From IMG/VR virus record IMGVR_UViG_3300011187_000006, positions 1 to 64,000 of that record: 64,000 nucleotides of DNA; one strand, given 5' to 3'. Both the position numbers and the translations under genes were made by a program. Positions 35,126 to 42,842 of the stretch are shown one piece after another (the first letter of the stretch is position 1; each line of letters starts with the position of its first letter). The DNA comes from a virus. Below the pieces are notes generated by a model. It was not told the DNA's origin. It searched no databases and saw only the letters and a list, made by a program, of their open reading frames with translations.

Positions 35126-35574
35126 ATTTTATATGAGTTTAAAAAGTATTTTTCATTTTCTGTTAGATTATCAATTCCTACGCTAGATATCCTATCTAAT
35201 ACAAAGTCTATATCTAATTTTCCAAGAACCCATTCATTTAGGCAAATAATGAAGTCTTCAAAGTCTTCACAATTTTCCTTATTGATGTTATGTCTTAAGT
35301 TATCTTCTAGATTAACAGTTGAATTTAATATTCTATCGGAAAAATCTTTAACATATATATTTATTTTGTTTTTATCCATAACACCCACGTAAGTTCTCAT
35401 CTCTACCTCAGTAGTTATTAAATAACATACATAGTTACCTTCTTCGTGAAAATAGAAATATGCCTCAGCCTCTAACTCTTCAACATCATCTAGGTCTTCA
35501 TCAGAGAAATACATAAATAGGTCATCTAACTCTTCATCAGTAACATCAAACTTAATTTTATATATACGATCCAT
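35122..35574 (-). CDS. Acidic hypothetical protein, 150 residues
   Basis: Strongly acidic N-terminal third (DEELDDLFMYFSDEDLDDVE), the rest mixed. No known motif. First gene of a two-gene unit with the cyclic-phosphate receiver protein (4-nt overlap). A TATATTCAAATATAA stretch precedes the start. Confidence 0.55.
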   Translation of the reverse strand: MDRIYKIKFDVTDEELDDLFMYFSDEDLDDVEELEAEAYFYFHEEGNYVCYLITTEVEMRTYVGVMDKNKINIYVKDFSDRILNSTVNLEDNLRHNINKENCEDFEDFIICLNEWVLGKLDIDFVLDRISSVGIDNLTENEKYFLNSYKI

Positions 35575-35711
35575 ATACTATATATTCAAATATAACAGTT
35601 TAGTTTGAATTATATGTTGTTTTTTGTGTTAATTTTTTTTGTTGCTTATTAACAACAAAAAGTGCTAAAATGTTGCTTATTAACAACATTTAGTTTTAAC
35701 TATAATTTTTG

Positions 35712-35784
35712 TCGAAGATGTCCGATTCGAACAGCAATTCGATGTCCCAAACATCGTGTGTTACCAGATTACACTACACCCTCG
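35712..35784 (-). tRNA. tRNA-Pro (TGG)
   Basis: Anticodon arm CGATG-TTTGGGA-CATCG gives TGG. Acceptor CGAGGGT pairs with ATCTTCG (two wobbles). The T-stem is weak (mismatches). Last of six tRNAs transcribed leftward. Confidence 0.8.
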
Positions 35785-35793
35785 CTATACTTG

Positions 35794-35867
35794 TTACCCC
35801 AGTAGGGTTCGAACCTACAATCTCCTGGACCAAAGCCAGACGTGTTAACCAATTACACTATAGAGCA
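35794..35867 (-). tRNA. tRNA-Gln (TTG)
   Basis: Anticodon arm TCTGG-CTTTGGT-CCAGG; T-arm GTAGG-TTCGAAC-CCTAC. Acceptor contains several G-T pairs. Near-duplicate of the tRNA at 36041. Confidence 0.88.
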
Positions 35868-35873
35868 TTTTTG

Positions 35874-35945
35874 CAGTCCATAGGGGATTCGAACCCCTAT
35901 CTTCCGAGAGACAGTCGGAAATGATAACCTTTACACTAATGGACT
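35874..35945 (-). tRNA. tRNA-Asp (GTC)
   Basis: Acceptor AGTCCAT/ATGGACT perfect; anticodon arm TCCGA-CTGTCTC-TCGGA. Position 37 is T, which is unusual. Confidence 0.85.
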
Positions 35946-35957
35946 ATTAAAAATTTG

Positions 35958-36031
35958 TCGAGAAGACAGGAATCGAACCTGCTAACTGATGCCTCCAATG
36001 CACCCGTGCTTATAACCTTAGTCACTTCTCG
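35958..36031 (-). tRNA. tRNA, anticodon reads TGG (Pro)
   Basis: Acceptor CGAGAAG/CTTCTCG perfect; anticodon arm GGTGC-ATTGGAG-GCATC; T-arm GCAGG-TTCGATT-CCTGT. A second TGG tRNA with A at position 32 and 37, unlike the one at 35712, so identity is less sure. Confidence 0.75.
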
Positions 36032-36040
36032 ATTAACTTG

Positions 36041-36114
36041 TTACCCCAGCAGGGTTCGAACCTGCAATCTTCTGGACCAAAACCAGATGTGTTAGCCAAT
36101 TACACTATGGGGCA
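36041..36114 (-). tRNA. tRNA-Gln (TTG)
   Basis: Acceptor TGCCCCA/TGGGGTA; anticodon arm TCTGG-TTTTGGT-CCAGA. Second Gln tRNA of the cluster, apparently by duplication. Confidence 0.88.
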
Positions 36115-36126
36115 ATTTAATATTAG

Positions 36127-36199
36127 CAGCTCTGATGGGAATCGAACCCACTCCGTTACGTGAGACAGACGTACATCTTAACCATTTGACCTCAGAGCT
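36127..36199 (-). tRNA. tRNA-Asp (GTC)
   Basis: Acceptor CAGAGCT partner of AGCTCTG; anticodon arm TACGT-CTGTCTC-ACGTA. First tRNA of the cluster, only 8 nt downstream of an intrinsic terminator. Confidence 0.82.
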
Positions 36200-36207
36200 A
36201 TATAAAC

Positions 36208-36246
36208 AAAAAAACTCGGTTAATCTAAAAGACTAACCGAGTTTTT
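36208..36246 (-). terminator. Terminator hairpin between short ORF and tRNA cluster
   Basis: AACTCGGTTA / TAACCGAGTT stem with T-run in the direction of tRNA transcription. No room for a promoter before the first tRNA at 36199, so tRNA expression must pass this hairpin. Confidence 0.8.
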
Positions 36247-36264
36247 GTTTTTATTATTTAAATA

Positions 36265-36369
36265 TCAACTTAAATTTAAAACATAGTTAGCACCTTTCGT
36301 ATCAGAATCCTGATCGATATCAACTTGGGGTTGAGGGTTAACTACTATGTTTAAGTTTAAATTTTTCAT
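36265..36369 (-). CDS. Short leader-like ORF (34 residues) upstream of tRNA cluster
   Basis: Begins MKNLNLNIVVNPQPQVDID. A TTAATATATA motif ends 7 nt before the ATG and a host-type promoter lies further upstream. The layout (promoters, short MKNLNLN ORF, terminator, tRNAs) is repeated at 41672-41791, with similar upstream DNA including TATAAATAACCA. Could be a small protein or a leader peptide. Confidence 0.5.
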   Translation of the reverse strand: MKNLNLNIVVNPQPQVDIDQDSDTKGANYVLNLS

Positions 36370-36455
36370 TATGTTTTATATATTAACTTTTATTTCTCTC
36401 TATGGTTATTTATAGACTTTTTTTTTATAAAAGTTTAGAATTATATTATTTCTAT

Positions 36456-36487
36456 GCAAATATAATATAAATAAATGGTTTATACAA
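36456..36487 (-). promoter_or_regulatory. Host-type promoter upstream of leader ORF and tRNAs
   Basis: On the minus strand TTG, 21 nt, TATATTTG, matching the Bacteroidetes housekeeping promoter. Drives the leader ORF and tRNA cluster leftward. Confidence 0.55.
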
Positions 36488-36515
36488 GGTTTTTTTTAAA
36501 TTAAAATAATCTTTT

Positions 36516-36525
36516 TTAATATATA
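36516..36525 (+). promoter_or_regulatory. Late-type promoter motif TTAATATATA
   Basis: Perfect motif 5 nt before the ATG of the 36531 structural gene. Confidence 0.55.
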
Positions 36526-36530
36526 GAGTT

Positions 36531-38756
36531 ATGGTAAATATAAACTCAGATTTTGAGAAAGGAATAATAACTATATCAGATGAATATGACGTGATGGCAA
36601 CTGGTGTTGAAGATGAAACTCCTTATCTAAATTCTATCAATGATGAATACATATTATCTTTTGATAAGTTAGATAATGTGGAAAAGTTCAAAAGATTTAC
36701 ATACGATAGTTTAGGTCTTAAACAAGATAGATTTCTCTTACAATATTATAGAGTTTCCAGAGATGGTAACACATGGTCTGAGTGGTTAGACTTAAATATT
36801 AATATAACCAACTTCCCAGTTGTTGATACACTAGATAGTATGTACCTTGAAATTAAATGGGTGAGAAAGGGAACTTCTGAAATAGGTAGTATAAGAATAC
36901 TAGAATATAAATTAGAAGGTATTATAGATAGACAAGAAATACAATTCAATGGTGAACAAGCATTTTATATAGAGCCAGGTGATTCTAAGATAGTAAAAGC
37001 ACCTTTCATATATAAAGTTTTTAAATTAGAAGATATACAAATCATTAATATAACTAGTTTAGATGACATAAGTATAAAGTATAGATTCTCACAAGATAAC
37101 TCTAGAACTTGGACTGAATGGGAACCATTGACTAAAGAAAATATAACAACCAAAAGGATAAACCCTATACGTTTCTTTGAAATAGAATATCTTATTGATA
37201 ACAAATCGGGATCAGTGTCTAGGTTTCAAGACATAAATTTAGTAGGAGATTTTCAAAATGTTAAGGAAGATTATAAAAAGAGTAATCTATTTGGGATAAG
37301 AGAATGTTGTAAATCCAACCAGATAGGCTATATAAACAGTGAAGGTAAGTATATAATGAATGATAATTTAAACACAACAGGTAACAACTGTGAAGGTGAG
37401 AATGATGCATTTAAACCAATGACAGATACAGACAAGGCTCAGTTATATAATCCTTATGAACAAACACAAGCTACTCAACTATATGAAAAATTAAGTACAG
37501 ACTCTGAACAAGTACTAGGACATAAAGTAACTTATTATGCAACTGATCCAGATGCCAATGGTCAAGACCACACACTTAATGAATATCAATTATATAATGT
37601 TGTGTGTGAGGGAGATTTAAAAATATCTATTGATGGTAATAATTTTCCAGACTCACAGATTAAGATGAACATATTCGATTTAGGATTATTTGATTCAATG
37701 GAAGCACATATAACAAAGAAACAATTTAAGGAAATGTTTGGTGTCCAGAGAAGACCTTCTAAAGAAGATTTTATACATTTTTGTCAAGTTAATAGAATGT
37801 ATCAAGTTGACCATGCTCAACAGTTTAGAAATTTTAATAATGCGGCTGTTTATTATAAACTTATTCTCAAAAAATATTCTCAAAAATCAAATGTTCAGAC
37901 AGATATTCCAGAAATTTCTAATAGCATTAGTGAGTTAACAAAGAATACTACTATTGATGAACTATTTGGAAAGGAGATAGAACAAGATAAGAAGTCAATT
38001 GCTAATAAGAAGGAACAACAACCTTTATCTAGAGATCCTATTAGACTTGAGTATTTTTCTGAAGTTGATAAAGAACTTATTGAAAACTCAACAACCATAA
38101 TATCTAAATATTGTTATGATTTATCAACAGTAGAATATAATGGTTTGGCAGTTCAATACAAGAACTTTAATTCTATACTTGATGTATCTGACAACATATC
38201 ATTACAAGTTTGGTTTAGTATAAATAACTACATAAAAGATGAAGTTTATAAATTTATGGACGTTTATGACAATGGGATTAATAAAGGATGGAAGTCTAGT
38301 CTAAAGAATGATAGCATTACAGTTACTATGAATGAAGAAGAATATATATTTGAGTTAAATGATGGGGAAAGTGATGCATTAGAGGAAGATACTTGGTATT
38401 GTTATGTGCTAAATTTAAACCAACGTCAAAGGTATATTGAAAATTATATATATAAGAGAAATGTAGATATAGAAGATGATGCAAAAATGCTTAATAGTAC
38501 AATTTTGAGAAAAGAGTATTATAATAAACAAGACATAGAACCTATTCAGTATAATATTGATAAAAATCCTAAGATATTAGCATCTGATATGAAGGTTACT
38601 AACATAAGACTTTTTAGTGATGTTATCCCAGAGGAAGCTCATAATAAAGTATTGAATCAATATATATTGGGTGATGACTCTAAATATTTAATATTTGGTG
38701 ATAATGCCAATGATAAAATTTATCTAAAGAATTTTCCATTAAACGAAAATTTCTAA
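36531..38756 (+). CDS. Large tail/baseplate-type structural protein with LamG-like C-terminus
   Basis: 741 residues. Two related N-terminal segments carry the pattern LQYYRVSRDGNTWSEWLDL and IKYRFSQDNSRTWTEWEPL, each followed by a strand ending in an FEIEY-like motif, which suggests repeated beta-sandwich modules. Residues ~560-640 (ISLQVWFSINNYI, DTWYCYVLNLNQRQ) look like a concanavalin/LamG-type domain that could bind carbohydrate. Size, repeats and late promoter suggest a baseplate or fibre component. No catalytic motif. Confidence 0.6.
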   Translation: MVNINSDFEKGIITISDEYDVMATGVEDETPYLNSINDEYILSFDKLDNVEKFKRFTYDSLGLKQDRFLLQYYRVSRDGNTWSEWLDLNINITNFPVVDTLDSMYLEIKWVRKGTSEIGSIRILEYKLEGIIDRQEIQFNGEQAFYIEPGDSKIVKAPFIYKVFKLEDIQIINITSLDDISIKYRFSQDNSRTWTEWEPLTKENITTKRINPIRFFEIEYLIDNKSGSVSRFQDINLVGDFQNVKEDYKKSNLFGIRECCKSNQIGYINSEGKYIMNDNLNTTGNNCEGENDAFKPMTDTDKAQLYNPYEQTQATQLYEKLSTDSEQVLGHKVTYYATDPDANGQDHTLNEYQLYNVVCEGDLKISIDGNNFPDSQIKMNIFDLGLFDSMEAHITKKQFKEMFGVQRRPSKEDFIHFCQVNRMYQVDHAQQFRNFNNAAVYYKLILKKYSQKSNVQTDIPEISNSISELTKNTTIDELFGKEIEQDKKSIANKKEQQPLSRDPIRLEYFSEVDKELIENSTTIISKYCYDLSTVEYNGLAVQYKNFNSILDVSDNISLQVWFSINNYIKDEVYKFMDVYDNGINKGWKSSLKNDSITVTMNEEEYIFELNDGESDALEEDTWYCYVLNLNQRQRYIENYIYKRNVDIEDDAKMLNSTILRKEYYNKQDIEPIQYNIDKNPKILASDMKVTNIRLFSDVIPEEAHNKVLNQYILGDDSKYLIFGDNANDKIYLKNFPLNENF

Positions 38757-38773
38757 AAAAAAAAAGAATAATA

Positions 38774-39409
38774 ATGAAACATTTAAAAAAGTTTAATGAG
38801 GCAATAATAGATTGGAAGTCTGATAATTTAGAAAAGTTTATAAAAGAGGTCGAGGCTGAGTGGAGTATTGGTGTTGATGAATTACAAAGAATTGGTACAA
38901 AAAATGATATAGAGGTTGTTTATTACAGAACATTCTATGATGAATTACCAACTGATAAAATGAGGGAAGATGCACCACCAAATGGTATGAAAGTATTTGG
39001 TTTATTAAACCCAGTTACTAAAAAGCCTAGATTGGTTCTTGCTAATAATGTAAGATATCTTGAGAGTAATGATATCAGTTTTGCTATCCACGTATTAAAG
39101 CATGAAAATATACATTTAAAACAAGGTTTGAGACGACCAGCTGATTTAAATTTTGAATTTTTAGGAAACATTTCAGATCAAAAGGCTTATTTTTCGAATA
39201 AAGATGAGGTAATGGCTTTTTCACAATCTATAACAGACCTAATAATGGAAAGAAATCCAAATGATATAAAAGATGCATTTTCTAAATTAAAAAGTATTGG
39301 TCTATGGATGGGAATATCAAGGGCGGTGAGTGATGATATTAAGAAAAGGTATAAAAAATACATTTATCTTTATTTAGAAAAAGAGTTTGAAGAAATAAAT
39401 GGTAAATAA
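38774..39409 (+). CDS. Putative HExxH metalloprotease-like protein with targeting-like N-terminus
   Basis: 211 residues. Begins MKHLKKFNEA, the clearest example of the shared N-terminal peptide. Around residue 112 it has HVLKHENIHLKQG, a HExxH zinc-binding motif, and ~30 residues later NKDEVMAFSQS, where a Glu could be the third ligand. This pattern suggests a zincin peptidase, but HExxH alone is weak evidence. It starts 18 nt after the structural gene and is followed by another targeting-type gene. If packaged, it would enter the host with the DNA (inference). Confidence 0.55.
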   Translation: MKHLKKFNEAIIDWKSDNLEKFIKEVEAEWSIGVDELQRIGTKNDIEVVYYRTFYDELPTDKMREDAPPNGMKVFGLLNPVTKKPRLVLANNVRYLESNDISFAIHVLKHENIHLKQGLRRPADLNFEFLGNISDQKAYFSNKDEVMAFSQSITDLIMERNPNDIKDAFSKLKSIGLWMGISRAVSDDIKKRYKKYIYLYLEKEFEEINGK

Positions 39410-39412
39410 AAA

Positions 39413-39422
39413 TTAATATATA
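39413..39422 (+). promoter_or_regulatory. Late-type promoter motif TTAATATATA
   Basis: Perfect motif 5 nt before the 39428 start codon. Confidence 0.5.
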
Positions 39423-39427
39423 AGAGT

Positions 39428-39859
39428 ATGATAAAAAAATATAAAGACTTTAACAATAAAAAAGTGAGCGAAGCAGTAACTGCAAAAGCTAAAAAGACAG
39501 AGATATTTGGTGTTGATAGAAAACCATCTAATGTTATGTCTAGGGAGGAGCAAGATTTCTATGACTACTATACTAGAAAGAAATTTAGAGGTATGTCAAA
39601 ATATGAACTTAATAGTAAAGTATTCGATTTGGCACAAAGAGATGATGATTTAGCAGTGTTGGCACAATTCTGTTTGCAAATAGAAAGAGAAAGTATCGCT
39701 GGTGATGATTACATCGCTAAAGAAATAGATAAAGGGATAGAAGATGTTATTCCTGTAGTAACAGATAATACTGGTGATGCTGGTAAAGATTTAGATGATA
39801 TATCTTTAGATGATATAGATGAGATAAGGGATGATATAGAAAGTCTTAAAAATAAATAA
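39428..39859 (+). CDS. Hypothetical protein with targeting-like N-terminus, 143 residues
   Basis: Begins MIKKYKDFNNKKVSEA, fitting the shared peptide and ending in a VSE-A site. The middle (EEQDFYDYYTRKKFRGMSKYEL) is helical and the C-terminus is strongly acidic (DLDDISLDDIDEIRDD). No known domain. Terminated by the hairpin at 39872-39912. Confidence 0.6.
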   Translation: MIKKYKDFNNKKVSEAVTAKAKKTEIFGVDRKPSNVMSREEQDFYDYYTRKKFRGMSKYELNSKVFDLAQRDDDLAVLAQFCLQIERESIAGDDYIAKEIDKGIEDVIPVVTDNTGDAGKDLDDISLDDIDEIRDDIESLKNK

Positions 39860-39871
39860 AACAAATAATAT

Positions 39872-39912
39872 AAAAAAGAGGGGATATAATTAATTATATC
39901 CCCTCTTTTTTT
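39872..39912. terminator. Bidirectional intrinsic terminator between gene 39428 and tRNA cluster
   Basis: AAAAGAGGGGATATAATT / AATTATATCCCCTCTTTT stem with T-run; ends both the plus-strand gene and the leftward tRNA transcript. Confidence 0.85.
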
Positions 39913-39913
39913 G

Positions 39914-39999
39914 TACCGCTAGTTGGACTTGAACCAACAATAAGATTTCTCTAACTTGGATATGAGCCAAGCACAATTACCACATCTGTTCATAGCGAT
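39914..39999 (-). tRNA. Class II-type tRNA with CAT anticodon
   Basis: Acceptor ATCGCTA/TAGCGGT, anticodon arm CTTGG-CTCATAT-CCAAG (CAT), T-arm GTTGG-TTCAAGT-CCAAC. The variable region is 16 nt (TTAGAGAAATCTTATT), long enough for an extra arm, which is abnormal for Met or Ile2 tRNAs. Confidence 0.75.
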
Positions 40000-40003
40000 T
40001 TAG

Positions 40004-40093
40004 TACACCAGGTGGGATTTGAACCCACGTTGTTCACCTCAAAGGGTATCAGATTTTAAGTCTGATGCGTTTCATCCACTTCGCCACTGGTGC
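40004..40093 (-). tRNA. tRNA-Leu (TAA)
   Basis: Anticodon arm TCAGA-CTTAAAA-TCTGA; long variable arm; acceptor GCACCAG/CTGGTGT; T-arm with GTTCAAATC. Confidence 0.93.
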
Positions 40094-40103
40094 ATTTTTT
40101 TAG

Positions 40104-40177
40104 AGCTGACAGAGGGATTCAAACCCACAACTTTTTGATTACAAATCAAAATGCTCTACCAATTGAGCTATGTCAGC
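40104..40177 (-). tRNA. tRNA-Thr (TGT)
   Basis: Acceptor GCTGACA/TGTCAGC perfect; anticodon arm TTTGA-TTTGTAA-TCAAA; D-arm AGCTCAATTGGTAGAGC. Confidence 0.93.
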
Positions 40178-40184
40178 ATATTAG

Positions 40185-40256
40185 AGTACCTAGAGGGATT
40201 CAAACCCCCGTACGATGGGTTGCAGCCACCTACCTAAATCACTCGGTCATAGGTAC
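40185..40256 (-). tRNA. tRNA-Cys (GCA)
   Basis: Acceptor GTACCTA/TAGGTAC perfect; anticodon arm GGTGG-CTGCAAC-CCATC. Confidence 0.9.
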
Positions 40257-40262
40257 ATTTTG

Positions 40263-40336
40263 TAGTTCTGGTTGGATTCGAACCAACGACTTCTTCCTTG
40301 TAAGGGAAGCATTCTGAACCCCTGAATTACAGAACT
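40263..40336 (-). tRNA. tRNA-Val (TAC)
   Basis: Acceptor AGTTCTG/CAGAACT perfect; anticodon arm CTTCC-CTTACAA-GGAAG; T-arm GTTGG-TTCGAAT-CCAAC. Confidence 0.93.
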
Positions 40337-40345
40337 TTTTATTTG

Positions 40346-40426
40346 TACCCTAGATAGGACTCGAACCTATATTTTCAGCTTCCAATTACCCTTAATTGTT
40401 TAGAAGACAATCGGGACTACTAAGGC
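40346..40426 (-). tRNA. Atypical tRNA-like gene, possible Arg (TCT)
   Basis: Acceptor GCCTTAG pairs CTAGGGT and the T-arm ATAGG-TTCGAGT-CCTAT is canonical. A textbook anticodon arm ATTGT-CTTCTAA-ACAAT (TCT) lies only ~8 nt after the acceptor, leaving no normal D-arm, and 24 nt separate it from the T-arm. The 3' half resembles the odd tRNA at 41344. Either degenerate or a nonstandard tRNA. Confidence 0.5.
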
Positions 40427-40435
40427 ATTTATTTT

Positions 40436-40527
40436 GTACCAGTGGTCGGACTCGAACCGACAATGTTTACCTCTTGGGTACTAGTTCCTAAGACTAGCGT
40501 GTTTCATCCAATTTCACCACACTGGTA
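40436..40527 (-). tRNA. tRNA-Leu (TAG)
   Basis: Acceptor TACCAGT/ACTGGTA; anticodon arm CTAGT-CTTAGGA-ACTAG; long variable arm. First tRNA of this group, directly downstream of the HNH endonuclease gene. Confidence 0.93.
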
Positions 40528-40532
40528 TTTAT

Positions 40533-41273
40533 TTATATTTTACTATGTATTTCTCTATGACAATTAGAACATAATAAAATACATTTATCAACTTCTTTTT
40601 TTAACCTTTCAAGTGACCAAGACTTTCCGCCGATACTAAAATCTTTTTCATTAGGATCTAAATGATGAAATTCTAAAGCACTTATACATTTAGAATATCC
40701 ACATTTTTCACATTTACCACCTTTATATTCTAGTAGTTCGACTTTCTTTCTTTTTCTCCAAGATACTACATATATTGCTTTTTCTTTCTTTATTTCATCT
40801 TTTGTCATTTTTTTTCTTTTTTTAAGTGTTACATATTTTCGTATAGTACGAAAAGAATGTCCCATTTCTTTACTAACTTTCTTAATACTACCCAACTTAT
40901 CATATTGTGTTCTTATTTCATCTATCTCTGTTTCTGATAATTTACCATATTTACCACAATTTACCAAATCGTGCATTCTACATATTTTAGATATGGACTT
41001 TATTGAAATATTTGTTTTTTCTTTTATATCAGAATAACTTAATTTATTTTTCCTTAATTTTATTACCTCACCAATATCATAGTTTTCTATTAAAAATGAT
41101 TTATCTTTAAACTGTTTCTTATTTTTTTCAATTACATTTTTCAATTTTATTTTATTATTAGATTTTATTTTAGAGCAATGATAAGATACTGTTGATTTAG
41201 AACAGTTTAATTCTTCACATATTGTTTTATAGCTATGTCCCATTTTTCTTAGTTCTAATATTCTTTCTTTCAT
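40533..41273 (-). CDS. HNH endonuclease with N-terminal helix-turn-helix repeats
   Basis: 246 residues. Three HTH-like segments (GHSYKTICEELNCSKSTVSYH, LSYSDIKEKTNISIKSISKI, LGSIKKVSKEMGHSFRTIRKY) precede a C-terminal HNH domain with zinc Cys pairs: CEKCGY, LEFHHLDPNEKDF and CILLCSNCHREIH. Catalytic His-His and Asn/His positions are present. Architecture and location inside a tRNA cluster indicate a free-standing homing-type endonuclease. It is co-directional with the flanking tRNAs, ending 6 nt before the next tRNA. Confidence 0.85.
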   Translation of the reverse strand: MKERILELRKMGHSYKTICEELNCSKSTVSYHCSKIKSNNKIKLKNVIEKNKKQFKDKSFLIENYDIGEVIKLRKNKLSYSDIKEKTNISIKSISKICRMHDLVNCGKYGKLSETEIDEIRTQYDKLGSIKKVSKEMGHSFRTIRKYVTLKKRKKMTKDEIKKEKAIYVVSWRKRKKVELLEYKGGKCEKCGYSKCISALEFHHLDPNEKDFSIGGKSWSLERLKKEVDKCILLCSNCHREIHSKI

Positions 41274-41343
41274 ACTATTTATTTTTTATAGTATATATAA
41301 ATATTAGAACTCACCCCTAAACATACATGTCATTTATCTAAAA

Positions 41344-41427
41344 GTCGGCACAGTAGGACTCGAACCTACGTTTTCAACTTACCAACTACAGTTCTCCAAG
41401 GTATCAGCTTGGGCTGGTATGTGCCGA
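41344..41427 (-). tRNA. Atypical tRNA-like gene, anticodon not determinable
   Basis: Acceptor TCGGCAC/GTGCCGA perfect and T-arm GTAGG-TTCGAGT-CCTAC canonical, but the ~49 nt between do not fold into normal D and anticodon arms. A CAGC/GCTG mini-hairpin and a TACC/GGTA stem with a 16-nt loop are the best options. CTGTA within the loop could be a Tyr GTA anticodon. Shares its 3' half with the odd tRNA at 40346. Confidence 0.5.
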
Positions 41428-41434
41428 TTATTTG

Positions 41435-41508
41435 CTCCTCCCACGAGATTTGAACTCGTAACCTTCTGATTAACAGTCAGATGCATCTGCCAGTTGAGCT
41501 AGAGAGGA
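41435..41508 (-). tRNA. tRNA-Asn (GTT)
   Basis: Acceptor TCCTCTC/GGGAGGA; anticodon arm TCTGA-CTGTTAA-TCAGA; D-arm AGCTCAACTGGCAGAGC-like. Confidence 0.92.
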
Positions 41509-41520
41509 TTGTAATATCTG

Positions 41521-41605
41521 TACTAATGATGAGATTTGAACTCATATAATCATTTCTGATTAAAGGATTTTGAATCCCTCGTGTCTACCATTCCACCACA
41601 CTAGC
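41521..41605 (-). tRNA. tRNA-Leu (CAA)
   Basis: Acceptor GCTAGTG/CATTAGT; anticodon arm AGGGA-TTCAAAA-TCCTT; long variable arm. First tRNA of its group, 8 nt downstream of a terminator hairpin. Confidence 0.88.
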
Positions 41606-41612
41606 ATAAAAC

Positions 41613-41648
41613 AAAAAAACCCCTAGAATTTTCATTTCTAGGGGTTTT
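41613..41648 (-). terminator. Terminator hairpin between short ORF and tRNA group
   Basis: AACCCCTAGAA / TTCTAGGGGTT stem followed by a T-run in the direction of tRNA transcription; same arrangement as at 36208-36246. Confidence 0.8.
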
Positions 41649-41671
41649 AGTTATTTGTATTTTTTATTTCA

Positions 41672-41791
41672 CTATGTCATAAGATGAAATTTATTAAATA
41701 CACTAGAACCCCTAGATGGTCTATTACATAACATAATATTCACCACATTGAGCGTTAAGTTTCTATTTGTATTTAGGTTTAAATTTTTCAT
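41672..41791 (-). CDS. Short leader-like ORF (39 residues) upstream of tRNA group
   Basis: Begins MKNLNLNTNRNLTLNVVN; the first seven residues equal those of the ORF at 36265-36369. A TTAATATATA motif ends 6 nt before the ATG and a TTG-N20-TATATTTG host promoter lies ~110 nt upstream. Upstream DNA is similar to that of the 36 kb module, implying duplication of the whole control region. Confidence 0.5.
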   Translation of the reverse strand: MKNLNLNTNRNLTLNVVNIMLCNRPSRGSSVFNKFHLMT

Positions 41792-41936
41792 CGCTATTAT
41801 ATATTAAATTTTATTTCTTCCTTTGGTTATTTATATTCTTTTTTTACTAAAAGTTTAAATTATTTTAGGTTCTGTGCAAATATATAACTAATATTTGTTT
41901 CTCACAAGTGTTTTTTAAAAAGATTTAAATTTATTT

Positions 41937-42158
41937 TCATATGAGTTCTAATTCAACTTCACTATCATGACTAAACGTATAGTATTGGTCATGGTTTAAG
42001 TTTATATCAATCCCACTTTCGATAGTATCTATACGCCTATCGGATTTATCGCTTACATCTAGTCGCTTAACAACACTATCATTGTCATAATCCTTAATCT
42101 CGATATACTTAAAAAGAGGTACATTAGTATCTATAATAGAATTATTGTCTTTATTCAT
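41937..42158 (-). CDS. Acidic hypothetical protein, 73 residues
   Basis: Acidic, beta-type composition, not recognised. A TATATTTA host-like box lies ~25 nt before the start on the coding strand. First of a series of small minus-strand genes typical of phage early regions. Confidence 0.5.
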   Translation of the reverse strand: MNKDNNSIIDTNVPLFKYIEIKDYDNDSVVKRLDVSDKSDRRIDTIESGIDINLNHDQYYTFSHDSEVELELI

Positions 42159-42223
42159 TGTTTTATTATTATTATTGTGTAAATATAGAAGCTAATAGCC
42201 AAAAAATTTATAAAAACATTTAA

Positions 42224-42490
42224 CTAGGCTTGTGATTCGCTTTGTTCTTTTGTCCATTGTGTGAAGTGTAGCATATATGCTGGTTCAAATCCGTTTGTTT
42301 TAAGTGGGTGGTCGCTATTCATTATTACATCAATCGCACTTTTTGGTAGTATTTTAGCCTTTTGGTCATCATTTAATTTGCTATCCAAGTACTTGTGAAA
42401 TTCAATTCCGATTTCATCAATATCCTCATTGCTTATTTCGCCAATCTCAGAGAAGTTCTTTCTGATGAAGTATCTAAATGTATCTTTCAT
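42224..42490 (-). CDS. Hypothetical protein, 88 residues
   Basis: Helical and charged; no motif recognised. Ends with HFTQWTKEQSESQA. Separated by 3 nt from the upstream 42494 gene, so co-transcribed. Confidence 0.55.
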   Translation of the reverse strand: MKDTFRYFIRKNFSEIGEISNEDIDEIGIEFHKYLDSKLNDDQKAKILPKSAIDVIMNSDHPLKTNGFEPAYMLHFTQWTKEQSESQA

Positions 42491-42493
42491 AAT

Positions 42494-42841
42494 TTAAAAG
42501 TTGTTTGTTATTAATTTGGTCTGTAATTTCTTATGTCTTGCCAATCTCCAGTTCTCTAAATACACCATATCCTTTTTAGTCCTCCAAGAGTAACCACTTT
42601 GAAACCCAGTATTAATATTAATTAAGCCAAGGTTTTTAATAAGTTCAGTTGCTTGTTCACATGATATCGTTAGCTTTATCTCGGTATTTTGAGAGTCTTT
42701 TCTAATATATTTGACTATTTTCCAAGAATTGTCTACTTTCCACTCAGCAAGCATCCATAAATGATTCCACTTGTCTGTGACTAAGTCAATATCTATATCG
42801 TTAATATCAGTATATTTGAATGTTCCTTTTGTTATTTTCAT
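42494..42841 (-). CDS. Hypothetical protein, 115 residues
   Basis: Not recognised; aromatic-rich N-terminal half (DKWNHLWMLAEWKVDNSW) and basic tail. One nt downstream of the 42843 gene; part of a three-gene operon. Confidence 0.55.
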   Translation of the reverse strand: MKITKGTFKYTDINDIDIDLVTDKWNHLWMLAEWKVDNSWKIVKYIRKDSQNTEIKLTISCEQATELIKNLGLININTGFQSGYSWRTKKDMVYLENWRLARHKKLQTKLITNNF

Positions 42842-42842
42842 T

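Noticed and set aside
37738-38098. Opposite-strand and alternative-frame ORFs inside the large structural gene
   Set aside because: They overlap a gene with clear protein-like coding sequence and lack promoters or recognisable products; typical shadow frames.
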